Shown here piece by piece: positions 33,801-43,847 of a DNA stretch of 64,000 nt. The DNA comes from Ophiosphaerella korrae (lineage: Eukaryota; Ascomycota; Dothideomycetes; Pleosporales; Phaeosphaeriaceae): positions 1 through 64,000 of the forward strand of contig JALNQF010000023.1 in NCBI GenBank assembly GCA_028456385.1, written 5' to 3'. The number at the start of each line of letters is the position of its first letter. Positions within the stretch are counted from its first letter, which is position 1. The position numbers and the translations under genes are program-made. The notes under the pieces were generated by a model, which was given only the letters and a program-made list of their open reading frames with translations, did not search any database and was not told where the DNA came from.

Positions 33801-35527
33801 TCTCGCGAAATCTTGTCGTACCGCGTGTTATCAAAGCGAAGACTAGCTAAGCACTCTTTATTTATTAAGGTTAGTTAGTCTATTTAGAGTTTAATAAGGG
33901 ATATAGACAGACCTTTTCTTTCTCTGTCATATTCAATACACGGTAATCTATTAAATAGGTCTTTGATCTCAGCCAGTGGTCGGCTTGTAAGAAGAATCTT
34001 AGCCTTCGAGGTTCGTTGCTGTAGATGATCGACGAATCTACAAACCCCCTTGATGTCTCTCTGATGTCCAATTGTGTCCAATCCATCAATGACGACTGAT
34101 AGGCCTCGTTGCTCTTCATTTAGAACAGCCCCTAAGGCGGCCAAATTTTCGTTCACTGGGGCATCAAGGAGTTTCTGTATGTTCTTAGCTGAGGATCCGT
34201 TCTCTTCAAAGCCCCGCTCTTTCCAGTTAGGAGCGGCTTCCCTTTTAAAAGCCTCGCCAAGAAGGCTATAGAGAAAACTCTGGATGATCAATATGCTCCT
34301 ATCCGTTGGTGAGCAACGGAATATCTGGATAAGGAACGTATGAACGAGGGCGGCGACAATCGGTCCCGCCCAAGTTGTAGGTGAGAAGAAGTAAAGAACG
34401 AGATGGCCCGTCTTCAGAGCTGCGTTCTTCTCCTGGCCCACGATATATGATGAGACTCGATGGATCTCGCATTCGGGCAGCCCAGACAACCAAAGCGCCT
34501 GGGAAAAGTTGGCACGGCTCCATTCCATATAGTCGATATTCCTAAATATCCAGCAAAACATTCGATGGTCACAGTCCAGCGATGGTATTTTGGATATATA
34601 CTTGTCTTGGTCAGGTACTGATAGGTTGGAAAGGAACTGCTCCAAAGTTAAGCCGTCAATAGCGGCCTTCAGCATTTTGATGGCGGTATCTGGGTCTCCA
34701 TTGAAGGACACTTTTGAGAAGGCCTCGTGGGTTTGCTTTGGTTGCTTTGTGGAGAGCGCTGGTGGTAGAGCAGGTGACTTATCCTTAAGAGACTGTTTGA
34801 TCTCCTTCTGAAGCCGAACAAACGCCTTCTTTTTACCTTCCCCGTATATGAGCGGCATGTGGATGTCGAAAATGCCCAGGAGAGAGTATGCTGCGTCCTC
34901 TTCGCGTTTTGTCTCGCGTCTCTCTGCCCATAACATTCGCTCACCAACGCTGAAGTGAGATAAAGGGAGCCCTTGAAGAGCTTGAATAGGAATTCCTGTA
35001 GTCTCGCGAATCTCTTCTAGCAGTGAAATTCTATTCCCAAGTCGTTCGCCCTCCGCAGAAAAGAATTCGACAGATTTCGGAGCAAGAAGCTCTTGGAGCG
35101 TCCAGCCCCGAGTAAACCACTTGCTGCCTCGAAAGGCTGGTTTCCAAGTCTGCTGAGAGAAAAGGTCGTATCCGGCTGAGCCACCAATCGAAATATTAGA
35201 TAGATATACGTAGCATCTAGCCGCATTATGATACCAATGGAACATAGAGTTTATGGCTTCTGAAAGTTCCGCGCTGCTTGATTTGTCGATGCAGCAGGTG
35301 TCCACCCAAAAATACTGGAGGCCGTCCTTCGCGGCTTGCTTTCCGCAAAAGGCAAGCTTGCAATAACCAGCCTTGTTCTTGCCTGTACCCTCCAACAAGT
35401 CTTTAAAAGTAGCTTCTTCGTGATCCGCTCCCCAGGTATGCGAGAGAATCGCATATGGTGGGATATGACCGCCCAAATATTCGACCAGGCTGAAGTCGCC
35501 GTCATCTTTAACGCGCAAAAGACGCAT
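30839..35527 (-). CDS. HET-NACHT-ankyrin NLR protein
   Basis: The model is complement(join(30839..33855, 33913..35527)), 1543 aa, with one 57-nt GT-AG intron. The start at 35527 (MRLLRVKDDGDF) is the usual HET-domain opening; an ATG 8 codons upstream is possible. The HET domain spans about 1-250: YAILSHTWG, WVDTCCIDKSSSAELSEAINSM, FTRGWTLQELLAP, EEDAAYSLLGIF. An NTPase region follows, with P-loop GKPGSGKST at 587-595 and Walker B YLIIDAVDE near 692-700. A helical region precedes 13 ankyrin units of 34 residues (1102-1543), ending LLQSSISLG. HET domains trigger programmed cell death in vegetative incompatibility, and NACHT-ankyrin proteins act as intracellular sensors; both are family knowledge. 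It is head-to-head with a second NLR starting at 36908. The gene is intact. Confidence 0.92.
30850..32165 (-). repeat. Tandem 102-bp ankyrin-coding repeat, 13 copies
   Basis: Thirteen 34-codon units of the form VDSKDxxGxTPLxWAAxNG followed by [14 protein letters not shown]. Differences cluster at unit positions 6-7 (DN/DE/DK then N/Y/S), 9-10 (Q/R, T/M), 13-14 and 17 (R/G). The framework is nearly invariant. There is no RIP-like decay. Confidence 0.95.
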
Positions 35528-36149
35528 AAGGGAAGAGAAGACCGCCAACAAGCTCTAGCTTAGGAAGTCGTCGGAATAGACGTAAGTAAGACGTCCACAA
35601 GTCGAGCAGTCAACATACGGCAACTGCGCGGGCAGCAGGTTTGTGGGGCGGCAACGTGGCTGAGCTCTCACTTCTCGTCACGTGGCAAGATAAATGCAAT
35701 TAATAAGCACTTATAAGTGAGCATCCCCAGCATGCATAGAGACCTATAGTGCCTTCGCATAGTAGAGCGCATCCCTGCCGAATGACGGATTACAGCTCTA
35801 GATCACACCAGCTGTTATGCTCCAATTCGCTAAACTTTGATAGGGTTACACTCTACCATGCGAAGGCACTGTGCAATGCACTCTCATAGCTTATTGTGTC
35901 CAACCTTTCTTTATAGAATAGTATCTACTAATACTAGTTACTAAAACTATCTCAGTTAATTAGAAGGTCTTAACACCTAGGTACTAGGAGGGGGTGCTAC
36001 TAGGTTCAGACAGCAGCATTTTAGGGTTAGTGAGGGCTGTAGAAGCCGAGAGAAGGCTGAGAGCTGATGGGGGTATGCTGGCGCTGCAGCCCGCGCCAGC
36101 TAGTGGTATTGCGTAGCGCTGGCAGGGCTACCCACAAAATTCTATTGAT
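35528..36149. other. Intergenic region between the divergent NLR genes (left part)
   Basis: Probable promoter of the HET-NACHT-ankyrin gene, a small MITE (35748-35870), and a GC-rich imperfect palindrome near 36080 (GCTGGCGCTGCAG and following). Confidence 0.5.
35748..35870. mobile_element. Small MITE with 20-bp terminal inverted repeats
   Basis: The left end AGTGCCTTCGCATAGTAGAG (35748-35767) is the inverse of the right end CTCTACCATGCGAAGGCACT (35851-35870) with one mismatch. The 123-bp element has no coding capacity. No clear target-site duplication was found. Confidence 0.7.
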
Positions 36150-36440
36150 GAATTGCACAAACTTCCGTCCATCTCAAAAGATCATCTCATCCATGGATGC
36201 AATCACGCGGTAGAACTCCTGTAACATCGCGTGTGCGCAGTGTGTATACACAGCTTCCGAGCCGCGTTTCGCCTTCTTGTCCTCAAACCATCCGTAAATA
36301 TTACCGTACTAGCCTCCTGGGCCGACCGCCTCATATATAGATCGAAACTGAGTCATCAGCCATGACGATATCAGTCCAGAAGAAGCGCCATTCAGCGTCG
36401 TTCCTTAATTTCCACATGGCCCTTGGACCTAGGGCTCAGG
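36150..36440 (-). pseudogene. Gene relic of unknown family
   Basis: On the minus strand a coherent peptide can be followed: MWKLRNDAEWRFFWTDIVMA then DDSVSIY, a break, then EAVGPGG, a TAG, YGNIYGWFEDKKAKRGSEAV and CAHAMLQEFYRVIASMDEMI. Stops (one TAG in a CAG-like context) and a frameshift break it. The family was not recognised. Confidence 0.5.
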
Positions 36441-36907
36441 TGGCTGTGCACACAGTCATTGGGGCCCCACTGTGGCTGCCGAGGCGAGGCAGGCCGAAGA
36501 CAACTTCGCTCCTAGTTTGACACTCCTGCTATGCAACTCTTATTCTGCGCGCGAACGACAGCATTACGATTAAGTCGAAAGTAAGCGTTGGATTTAATGC
36601 GAGTAATCATTTTTCTTCCCTTTGAATTCGATGGGTTCAATCAAAGCCACAAATGCAGTTGACGTCCAGCCCTCAAGGCTGAATCCTTGACATCCATCTT
36701 GTTGATCGAGTCTCTTTTGGGTCCTCACAACAACCATTCCCATATAACTCCACTTGCCCTTTGGAGACGCCGGGCGTTTGGTGTCCTTTTGATTGAATTG
36801 GCAGCCGTCGAGCCACCCCGCGAAAACCCCGCGACCGAACCGACCTCAACCGATTGACATCCAAGTCCGCATTCGTCCTTTCGAAGACCCCGTACGATCC
36901 TCTCGCA
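36441..36907. other. Intergenic region, promoter side of the PNP-NACHT-ankyrin gene
   Basis: The probable promoter and leader of the gene at 36908. An in-frame ATG at 36854 exists, but the peptide from 36908 ([19 protein letters not shown]) is the more typical PNP-NLR start. Confidence 0.45.
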
Positions 36908-39900
36908 ATGGCTACGCAGACAGCTACCGAGTCCAGAACTCATAATGACTACACTGTGGGATGGGTCTGCGCGCTGTCTAAGGAGCAGACCGCGGCGAAG
37001 GCCATGCTAGACCAAATACATCCGAATCTCTCCAAGCCGCCAAACGACCATAACACATACACTCTTGGGTCCATTAGAGAGCATAACGTCGTCATAGCCT
37101 GCCTACCGAAAGGCAAGTACGGCACTAATTCGGCAGCGACCGTCGCGACACGGATGGTTAGCACTTTTCCGTCCATTAAGGTCGGCCTCATGGTTGGCAT
37201 CGGCAGCGGTATTCCACCCAAGGTCAGACTCGGCGATGTTGTGATCAGCACCCCAGTCGACCAGTATCCTGGGGTGGTCCAGTGGGATATGGGTAAGGCG
37301 GAAAAGGATGACAACTTCAAACGAACCGGTGCGCTAAATAATCCTCCAAGCGCACTACTGGCAGCATTGACGACGCTGGAGAGCGATCATGAGATGCGTG
37401 GATCTAAGATACGTCAATACCTGGACGATTTGGGAAAGAACTGGCCAAACCTGATGCCAAAGTATACCCACTCTGATACCCTTAAGGACCCTTTGTTCAC
37501 ACCAGACAATTCCCATCGCGCTCGAAGCAGATGGCAGATCATATTCTCAATGCTCTGGGAGATGATACTGTCTCTTGTCAGGTACCTCTTAGGCTGGTGG
37601 GCGTTGGCTCCTATGGATAGTGGGGTTGAGCAATCGACAGGTAGCATAGTGAATGTTGAGATTGATGGAACTCAGAGGAAATCTAGAGACACGCGCGTGC
37701 ATTACGGCCTAATCGCATCCGGTAACCAAGTGATCAAGGACGCTAAGTTTCGTGACACTCTCAATGAGAGCCTGGGCGGGAATGTGTTGTGCGTTGAAAT
37801 GGAGGCGGCAGGGCTGATGAATGACTTCCCGTGTATCGTTATCCGAGGAATCTGCGATTATGCCGACTCACAAAATAACAAATATTGGCAGGAATATGCT
37901 GCAGCTGTGGCTGCGGCATGTGCGAAGGAACTTCTAGAATACGTACAGCCAAGTGACGTTGATGGAGAGCGTCCAGGGAAGGACATACTGGGCCACGGTT
38001 AGTCATTCTCGAGACCTTGTATGGAGTTGATAGCGAGATCCTAATGAAATTGTAGTTCTTGACACTGTCTTTAGAACGGAGGCCAATGTTAAAACAGTGA
38101 GGTCCAAGTTAGACAGAAAAGAAGAGCTTGAGGTCCACAATTGGCTGACGCCGACCAACTACGGTCCTCAACATAGCGACTTCCTCAAAAGGCGAGAACC
38201 AGGGACTGGCCAATGGCTTTTAGACTCCGTTAAATACCAAGATTGGCTAAAGACCGATAAGCAGACGTTATTCTGTCCAGGCATTCCCGGAGCGGGAAAG
38301 ACAGTCCTCACATCTGTTGTTATCCACGACCTCACTATACGGTTTTCCGAAGATCCAAGCGTCGGCATTGCATACATCTACTGTAACTTTCAGCGGCAAG
38401 ACGAGCAGAATGTTAACGATTTGCTAGCTAGTCTGCTAAAACAGCTTGCTGAGAGCCAGTCCTCTCTACCAGAGAGCATTAAAGATCTCTATGATCGCCA
38501 CAAGACCAAGCGAACACGGCCGTCACTCAAAGAAATAACGAGCACCCTCCATTCTGTGGCAGCCAAGTACTCGAGAGTATTCATCGTCGTCGATGCACTT
38601 GACGAATGTCAAGCGTCCGACGGCTGCCGGACGAGGTTTTTATCAGAGATTTTCAGCTTCCAGGCCAATATATTTGCAACTTCTAGGATAAACGGTGAAA
38701 TTGCGAAGATATTTAGCAAGGCTACATCACTTGAAATCCGTGCGAGGGACGACGACGTAGGGATATATCTCGATGGGCGAATGCAACTTCAACAGTCGGA
38801 TATCTTAGACGATGCCACTAGAGACATGATCAAGAGAAAGGTAGTTGGGGCAACTGATGGAATGTAAGCCATACAACCAACCAAAACAGGATAGTTTGAA
38901 CTTAGTAACGTGGAAAATCAGGTTCCTACTAGCAGAGCTATACATAAATTCACTTATATCCCTGCCAACGAGAGGACATGTTAAGGAGGCCTTAAAGAAT
39001 CTTGCTAAGGGAATAGAGGGGTTAGACAAAATTTACGACCTGGCGATGGAGAGAATTGAAGACCACGGAAGGGAGAGCCGAGATTTGGCGAAACAGATTT
39101 TGGCATGGATTGTTTATGCCAGAAGGCCACTTTCTACTTTAGAGCTCCAACATGCCGTTTCAGTTAGGCCGCATATTGCGAAACTGGACGAAGACTACCT
39201 TCCGACCATCAATCTCCTACGATCTCTCTGCGCTGGGTTGGTCACAATCGATGAGGAAAGTGATATTATACGACTGGTCCACTATACCACGCACGAATAC
39301 TTCCAGAGGACGCAGAAGCGGTGGTTCCCGATAGGGGAGTCGGAAATCACAGCGTCTTGCGCCACATACCTGTCATTCAGTGCCTTTGAGAGCGGGTTTT
39401 GTAACACGGACAAGGAGTTTGAGGAGCGGTTGCGGTCAAATCCGCTGTACGACTACGCCGCACGAAACTGGGGATATCATGCTTGCACTGCTTCAATAGG
39501 GAAGGAGCAGCTGATTTTAGATCTTCTTAGGAGTGAAGCTAAGGTATCTGCCTCCTGCCAGGCAATGACGGCCTCTGGAAGGTACTCAGGCTATAGTCAA
39601 AGAGTGCCAAAGCAAATGACAGGAGTGCACCTTGCAGCGTACTTCGGACTGAGGGACACGCTACTGACCTTACTCAAGAATAGGCATGATCCAAATGTCA
39701 AGGACACCTACGGTCGGACGGCGCTGTCGTATGCGGCAGAGGAGGGGCACGAGGCGGCGGTCAAACTGCTGCTGGAGAAGGACGGGGTCGACATCAACTC
39801 CGAGGCTGATGGTTCCTACGGCTACGGTGGTTGGACGGCGCTGTCGTATGCGGCAATGAGGGGGCACGAGGCGGTGGTCAAACTGCTGCTGGAGAAGGAC

Positions 39901-40248
39901 GGGGTCGACATCAACTCCAAGAGTGGCGATGGCATCTACGGCAACGGTCAGACGGCGCTGTCGTATGTGGCAGAGAGGGGGCACGAGGCGGTGGTCAAAC
40001 TGCTGCTGGAGAAGGACGGATTGGACATCAACTCCAAGAGTAGCAATAGTCTCTACGGCGACGGTCAGACGGCGCTGTCGTATGCGGCAGAGAGGGGGCA
40101 CGAGGCGGTGGTCAAACTGCTGCTGGAGAAGGACGGGGTCGACATCAACTCCAAGAGTGGCGATGGCCTCTATGGCAACGGTCAGACGGCGCTGTCGTAT
40201 GCGGCAGAGAAGGCACGAGGCGGTGGTCAAGCTGCTGCAATCGCATAA
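36908..40248 (+). CDS. PNP_UDP-NACHT-ankyrin NLR protein
   Basis: The model is join(36908..37997, 38056..38863, 38922..40248), 1074 aa, with two 58-nt introns. The N-terminal domain is a nucleoside-phosphorylase fold (about 15-345): [34 protein letters not shown], then [15 protein letters not shown] and [11 protein letters not shown]. The NACHT P-loop is GIPGAGKT (439-446) and Walker B is [10 protein letters not shown] (538-547). A helical region with [20 protein letters not shown] follows. The C-terminus (about 866-1074) has ankyrin units, four or five of them 40 residues long with an extra glycine-rich loop. A 2-bp deletion at about 40208-40212 shifts the frame in the last unit, so the protein ends [11 protein letters not shown], where the old frame would read [10 protein letters not shown] and stop at 40264. 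PNP domains in fungal NLRs are thought to be ligand-sensing or NAD/nucleoside-acting effectors. Otherwise intact. Confidence 0.92.
39712..40240 (+). repeat. Tandem 120-bp ankyrin-coding repeat
   Basis: Units of 40 codons ([20 protein letters not shown] then [10 protein letters not shown] and a variable loop such as GDGIYGNGQ). The copies are nearly identical outside the loop. The last copy carries the 2-bp deletion described for the gene. Confidence 0.93.
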
Positions 40249-40343
40249 CAGCCTGTCACAGTAACCTTCATCTTTACGCAACCTCCTTCCCCACGCACCA
40301 TCTACTGCGACTCTCGTTATATATTCCTTAGGGTGACAAATAT

Positions 40344-40726
40344 GTACTTACAGATCGCGAGAACAGGCTTAGCAGCAGCATAATTAGTGGTATTTACAGC
40401 AGACAATGAAGGCATAAAATACTTTAAACTCGCCACCGCTAGCAGGGAGGATGGCCGACCCGTTCTGGCCACACCCTCGAGGGTACAAGAGGGTTCATGA
40501 ACGGAATCAAATGTGAGCCGCCAACCTTGTACCCAAATCGACCACTTTCCATGCAAAATCCGTTTGTGCATAAGGTCCACATTTGATTCCGTTCATGAGT
40601 CCTCCTTGTATGGCTGGAACAGGTCGGCCACCCTCCCTGCTAGCAGTGGCAAGTTCAAAGTATTTAGCATTTTGTAATTATCGCTAATTATACTACCACT
40701 AACCCTGTTATATTGATTGTAAGTCT
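40344..40726. mobile_element. Foldback (long inverted repeat) element
   Basis: The left arm at about 40344-40515 and right arm at about 40578-40726 are inverted copies. For example TTCATGAACGGAATCAAATG (left) faces CATTTGATTCCGTTCATGA (right), and GCTAGCAGGGAGGATGGCCG faces GGTCGGCCACCCTCCCTGCT. The arms differ mainly by C/T and G/A, so they have drifted or been RIPed. The loop is about 60 bp. There is no coding capacity. Confidence 0.85.
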
Positions 40727-40737
40727 GAAGTTAAGGG

Positions 40738-40795
40738 ATGAGCACTTGGCTCGACCTTGTCTGTGTCTAGCAGCCGTTTGACTATCGCCTCGCGT
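40738..40795 (-). pseudogene. Orphan ankyrin-repeat fragment
   Basis: The minus strand reads GEREAIVKRLLDTDKVEPSA, matching the second helix and loop of an ankyrin unit (compare [20 protein letters not shown]). It is cut off by the MITE copy at 40796 on one side and lies next to the foldback element on the other. Confidence 0.6.
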
Positions 40796-40912
40796 TCTCC
40801 CTCTATCTAGGTAGGAGTGAAACCTCTATAGGGAACTACTAGGCCTAAAGAGGTAATCAATCAACCTAGACTGAGCCTTCTAGGACTCACTAAATTGGTT
40901 GCTGCGGAGTCT
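40796..40912 (-). repeat. Incomplete copy of hAT-like MITE
   Basis: In reverse complement this matches the element at 45651-45770: GAGTGAAACCTCTATAGGGA corresponds to the internal block, and TAAATTGGTTGCTGCGGAGT to one terminal repeat. The other end is missing. Confidence 0.8.
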
Positions 40913-41119
40913 AGGCATTACAGCTAATCCTTTCCCCATTTCCATTGTCTATTATGATATGAAAAGCAGTGTACGCACTGAATCTGGTTGCAAAACTATT
41001 CATGTATACATGTTAAATTACACTCGTCCAGAACATGAAAAGATCCTTGCCCTTGTTGTTTGGACGCGTATGCAAGGGCAGAGTTGAATCTAGCGTACTT
41101 ACCCCTCACGGTATCGCTC

Positions 41120-41942
41120 TCAAAGGTTTTTGGCAAACCTTCGTTGGAAGACGGACCTTTTCATGCGGTCGCACGCAAGTGTCCAGTCTGTACTCCATTT
41201 TTGATAGTATGGTTGATAGCCGAGAAAAGCTCCTACCCATCTGCCCATGACAATCCCTATAGCTCTGGATACACTTCTACCGAACGGGATCCACCAGGGC
41301 AAGGAGAGATATGAGCCCCCTGCATCAAACATCTGGCATGCAATCATCAGTCCTTTTTCACATACTATGTACGTTCGACAACATACCGACATCACCTGTA
41401 TAATACCGAGACGTTCCCCACGTACAAAAACGGCATCTTGATAGCCATACCAGTTCTCCAAGAAAAGCTCGTCAAGCTTATACGCTTCTGGTGTATCATT
41501 GCTGCTCAACAGAAACCGCGTAACTGTTTCACCATCTCGGAGCGGAGGTGGATAAAGGCGATGATGTGTCCAAGGCTTGATGACAATCTCACCATCCTCA
41601 GGTGTGATGAGGTATTCTTTTCCAGATATTTCAACGGCAAGGCGGCCCTCAAGAACCGTGATATATTCTTCTTGCCATGGATGGAAATGCAACGGAGGCT
41701 TTTGCGAACTCAAAGACAAGAGCTTTTTGTGCGTGAGGAGAAATGTGACAGTAAATGCGAAGACACGATCTGGGAGTGGCACCGTAACCGTACTTATCGC
41801 GCCATCAAAGCTGAAAGAAGGGGCATTCAGTCAGGAATCGAATTACGAACAAACGCTTTACATACGCTAGCACTGGAGTCCGCTCTTCAAAGCGTGGTGG
41901 TATGACATTATGCTGAGATTCAATAGTGCGAGTGGTAGGGTT
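41120..41942 (-). CDS. Cupin-domain protein (5' end uncertain)
   Basis: Exons complement(41120..41332, 41387..41810, 41866..41942). The second intron is 54 nt and stop-free in frame. A cupin barrel is visible: PPLHFHPWQEEYITVLEGRL then PEDGEIVIKPWTHHRLYPP, giving the metal-ligand set H-x-H, E and H. After the spliced junction IIQVMS-MFDAGGSYLS come PWWIPFGR and GRWVGAFLGYQPYY. The first exon (NVIPPRFEERTPVLA, then FDGAISTVTVPLPDRV) is typical for this family, but its frame has no ATG before an upstream stop at 41943-41945. Either a further 5' exon exists or the start is lost. Such cupins often sit in secondary-metabolite clusters. Substrate unknown. Confidence 0.7.
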
Positions 41943-42228
41943 TTAAAAATTAGGCTGGTGATGGAGGCAGCCCTCCCGCCTATATGCTGCACAAAGCCCC
42001 TAGGGCGCCCTTCTTGATGCAGCAGGGCGCACCCGGAAATAGATTTCACTGGATCACATCTATCAATTCCCCACTTGACCAACGTTTGTCAATTTTTGGC
42101 TACGCACATAAAAATTACGTTTCCCAATTCTATGGTCAACCAAAACTTTATACTGTTAACATTTTGGATCCACACAGTTATTCTAAACGTAGCTAATCTT
42201 ATGAAGCTAGTTTAAAGAGGCTTGGATT
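41943..42228. other. Short intergenic region
   Basis: Lies between the cupin and SDR genes, both on minus. It would hold any missing 5' exon of the cupin gene and the 3'UTR of the SDR gene. Confidence 0.4.
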
Positions 42229-43285
42229 TTAACCTGCGAGCTTTATCTGCTCCTTAGTTATGCCGGTCCATTCCAGCGTCTTCGCCCACAAAGCCTGCTG
42301 GAATTTTGCATCTAAACTATCAGGAGAACTCGCATCCTTCTTCAGTAAAGTGAAATAGCCACGCTCATTTGGGTATGCTTCATTCAATGCTAACTTTGCA
42401 ACATCCACTCCTGCCTCGCTTGCAGTTCTCATGGTAGGATCTGTAAAGCGCAGCAGGGGTCGTAGAGGCTGAATAATGAATTTGGACATGATTTGAAGCA
42501 TCGCGGGGGTGTTAACCCTTAGAGCACGGGAGTCGCTTAGATTGCCAGGGTTGATTGCGACGGTTGTAATGTTCGTGAATGCTGGATCCTGTAATTGAGT
42601 GGTAAGCAGAGATCCCTATAGAAGGTGTACGACTCTAGTCTATACATACCTTCTTCATATATTCGTTGAGGGCATACATCCACGAAACAGTCGCCATCTT
42701 GGATAATGCGTATCTCAGAAAACCTTTACCGAAATTGTCCTTAGGCTCATCTGGCCCTGGCTTTACCAAGTTGTTGAGGTCAGAAGGTATGGCTGGAGGA
42801 TATTTTTCGAGGCTGTTTTTGCCGGGTCCATGTGCATCACTGGAGAATAGAACCACGCGTCCTCCACTAGGGGAGAAACTGCCCAGTAATACAAGGGCTA
42901 GCGCTGCGTGCGCTACAAAGTTGACCTGGAATGTCTTCTCGTACCCATCCACCGTAAGTTCGACATCCTTTGTAAGGTTCCAGTAAAACGCATTACATAT
43001 AATGCTTCCCAACCTCGGAATCTCGCCATTGGTTATTTGCGCTGCGACGCTGGCAGCAAATTCTTTTACTTCGGAAAGGTTTGAGAGATCGAGTTTGCGG
43101 ATGGAAAACTTTGCATCGGGAAATGTGGAGATGAGCTTTCTCAGGCGAGCCGTATTTGCATCCTCATCTGAAGTGGAACGGACGGTAAGAATAAGATATT
43201 TGTCGAGATGGTGCTTCAGCAAATATTGTACGCTGTGGAGAGCCAGAGACCCATTTGCACCCGTGAGCAAGATACTGCACGTCAT
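42229..43285 (-). CDS. Short-chain dehydrogenase/reductase
   Basis: The model is complement(join(42229..42588, 42650..43285)), 331 aa, with one 61-nt GT-AG intron. The Rossmann nucleotide motif is ILLTGANGSLALHS near residues 5-18. VRSTSDEDAN follows beta-2, LDLSNLSEVKEF holds the Asp after beta-3, CNAF stands in the NNAG position, FSSDAH holds the catalytic Ser, and YALSK is the catalytic YxxxK. After the splice, INPGNLSDSRAL is the usual loop after beta-6. The start at 43285 (MTCSILLTGANG) places the motif normally; an in-frame ATG at 43381 would add an unlikely 32-residue leader. Lies beside the cupin gene in the same orientation, which suggests a shared pathway. Substrate unknown. Confidence 0.88.
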
Positions 43286-43847
43286 GATCTCGAGGCTAGG
43301 AGAAAGAAGGTGAACGTGAATATTCTTTGAAAACCAAACGGAACTATGTGAAGATTGTGGGAGGTTGTGGTAACTTCTCATAGTAAGGCGCCCCGCCGCT
43401 CAACGATCATCAACGGCTGTGCATTTCCGGAGTTGCACAAATAGGGATCCAATACACTATCCCACTGTGCTGGGACATACTGTGCCACTAAAATTCTTGG
43501 TATTCTTATCGCCAGGGATGCCCTATCGCTGTATGATGTTTCGGGTAATTCCATTTCCGATTCAAAGTGGGCCTCCTTTGATAACCGGGAATAACTGTAG
43601 TAAGCTTGCACTGAGGTGATCTAAGTATTGTCGCATGTATAATATTGAAAGTAACTATTCACCTGTATATCACGATATTCACAATCGCATAATAATTTCC
43701 GTCGTCGGTGACCGATGTAGATTACATGCATGGGAGGCTATGCTGACGATACTGGGCGTCTAGAAATGGTGGTACTTGTGTAGAAACGCCACCTTCTATA
43801 AGCAAGCGTTACTGTCTCCTAGCAAGACCAGTGTGAAATTCTTGAAG
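43286..43847. other. Divergent intergenic region
   Basis: Between the minus-strand SDR gene and the plus-strand FAD oxidoreductase relic. No gene was recognised. It probably held both promoters. Confidence 0.45.

Noticed and set aside
39670..40281. 203-codon antisense frame over the PNP-NACHT ankyrin repeats
   Set aside because: Periodic shadow of the 120-bp units.
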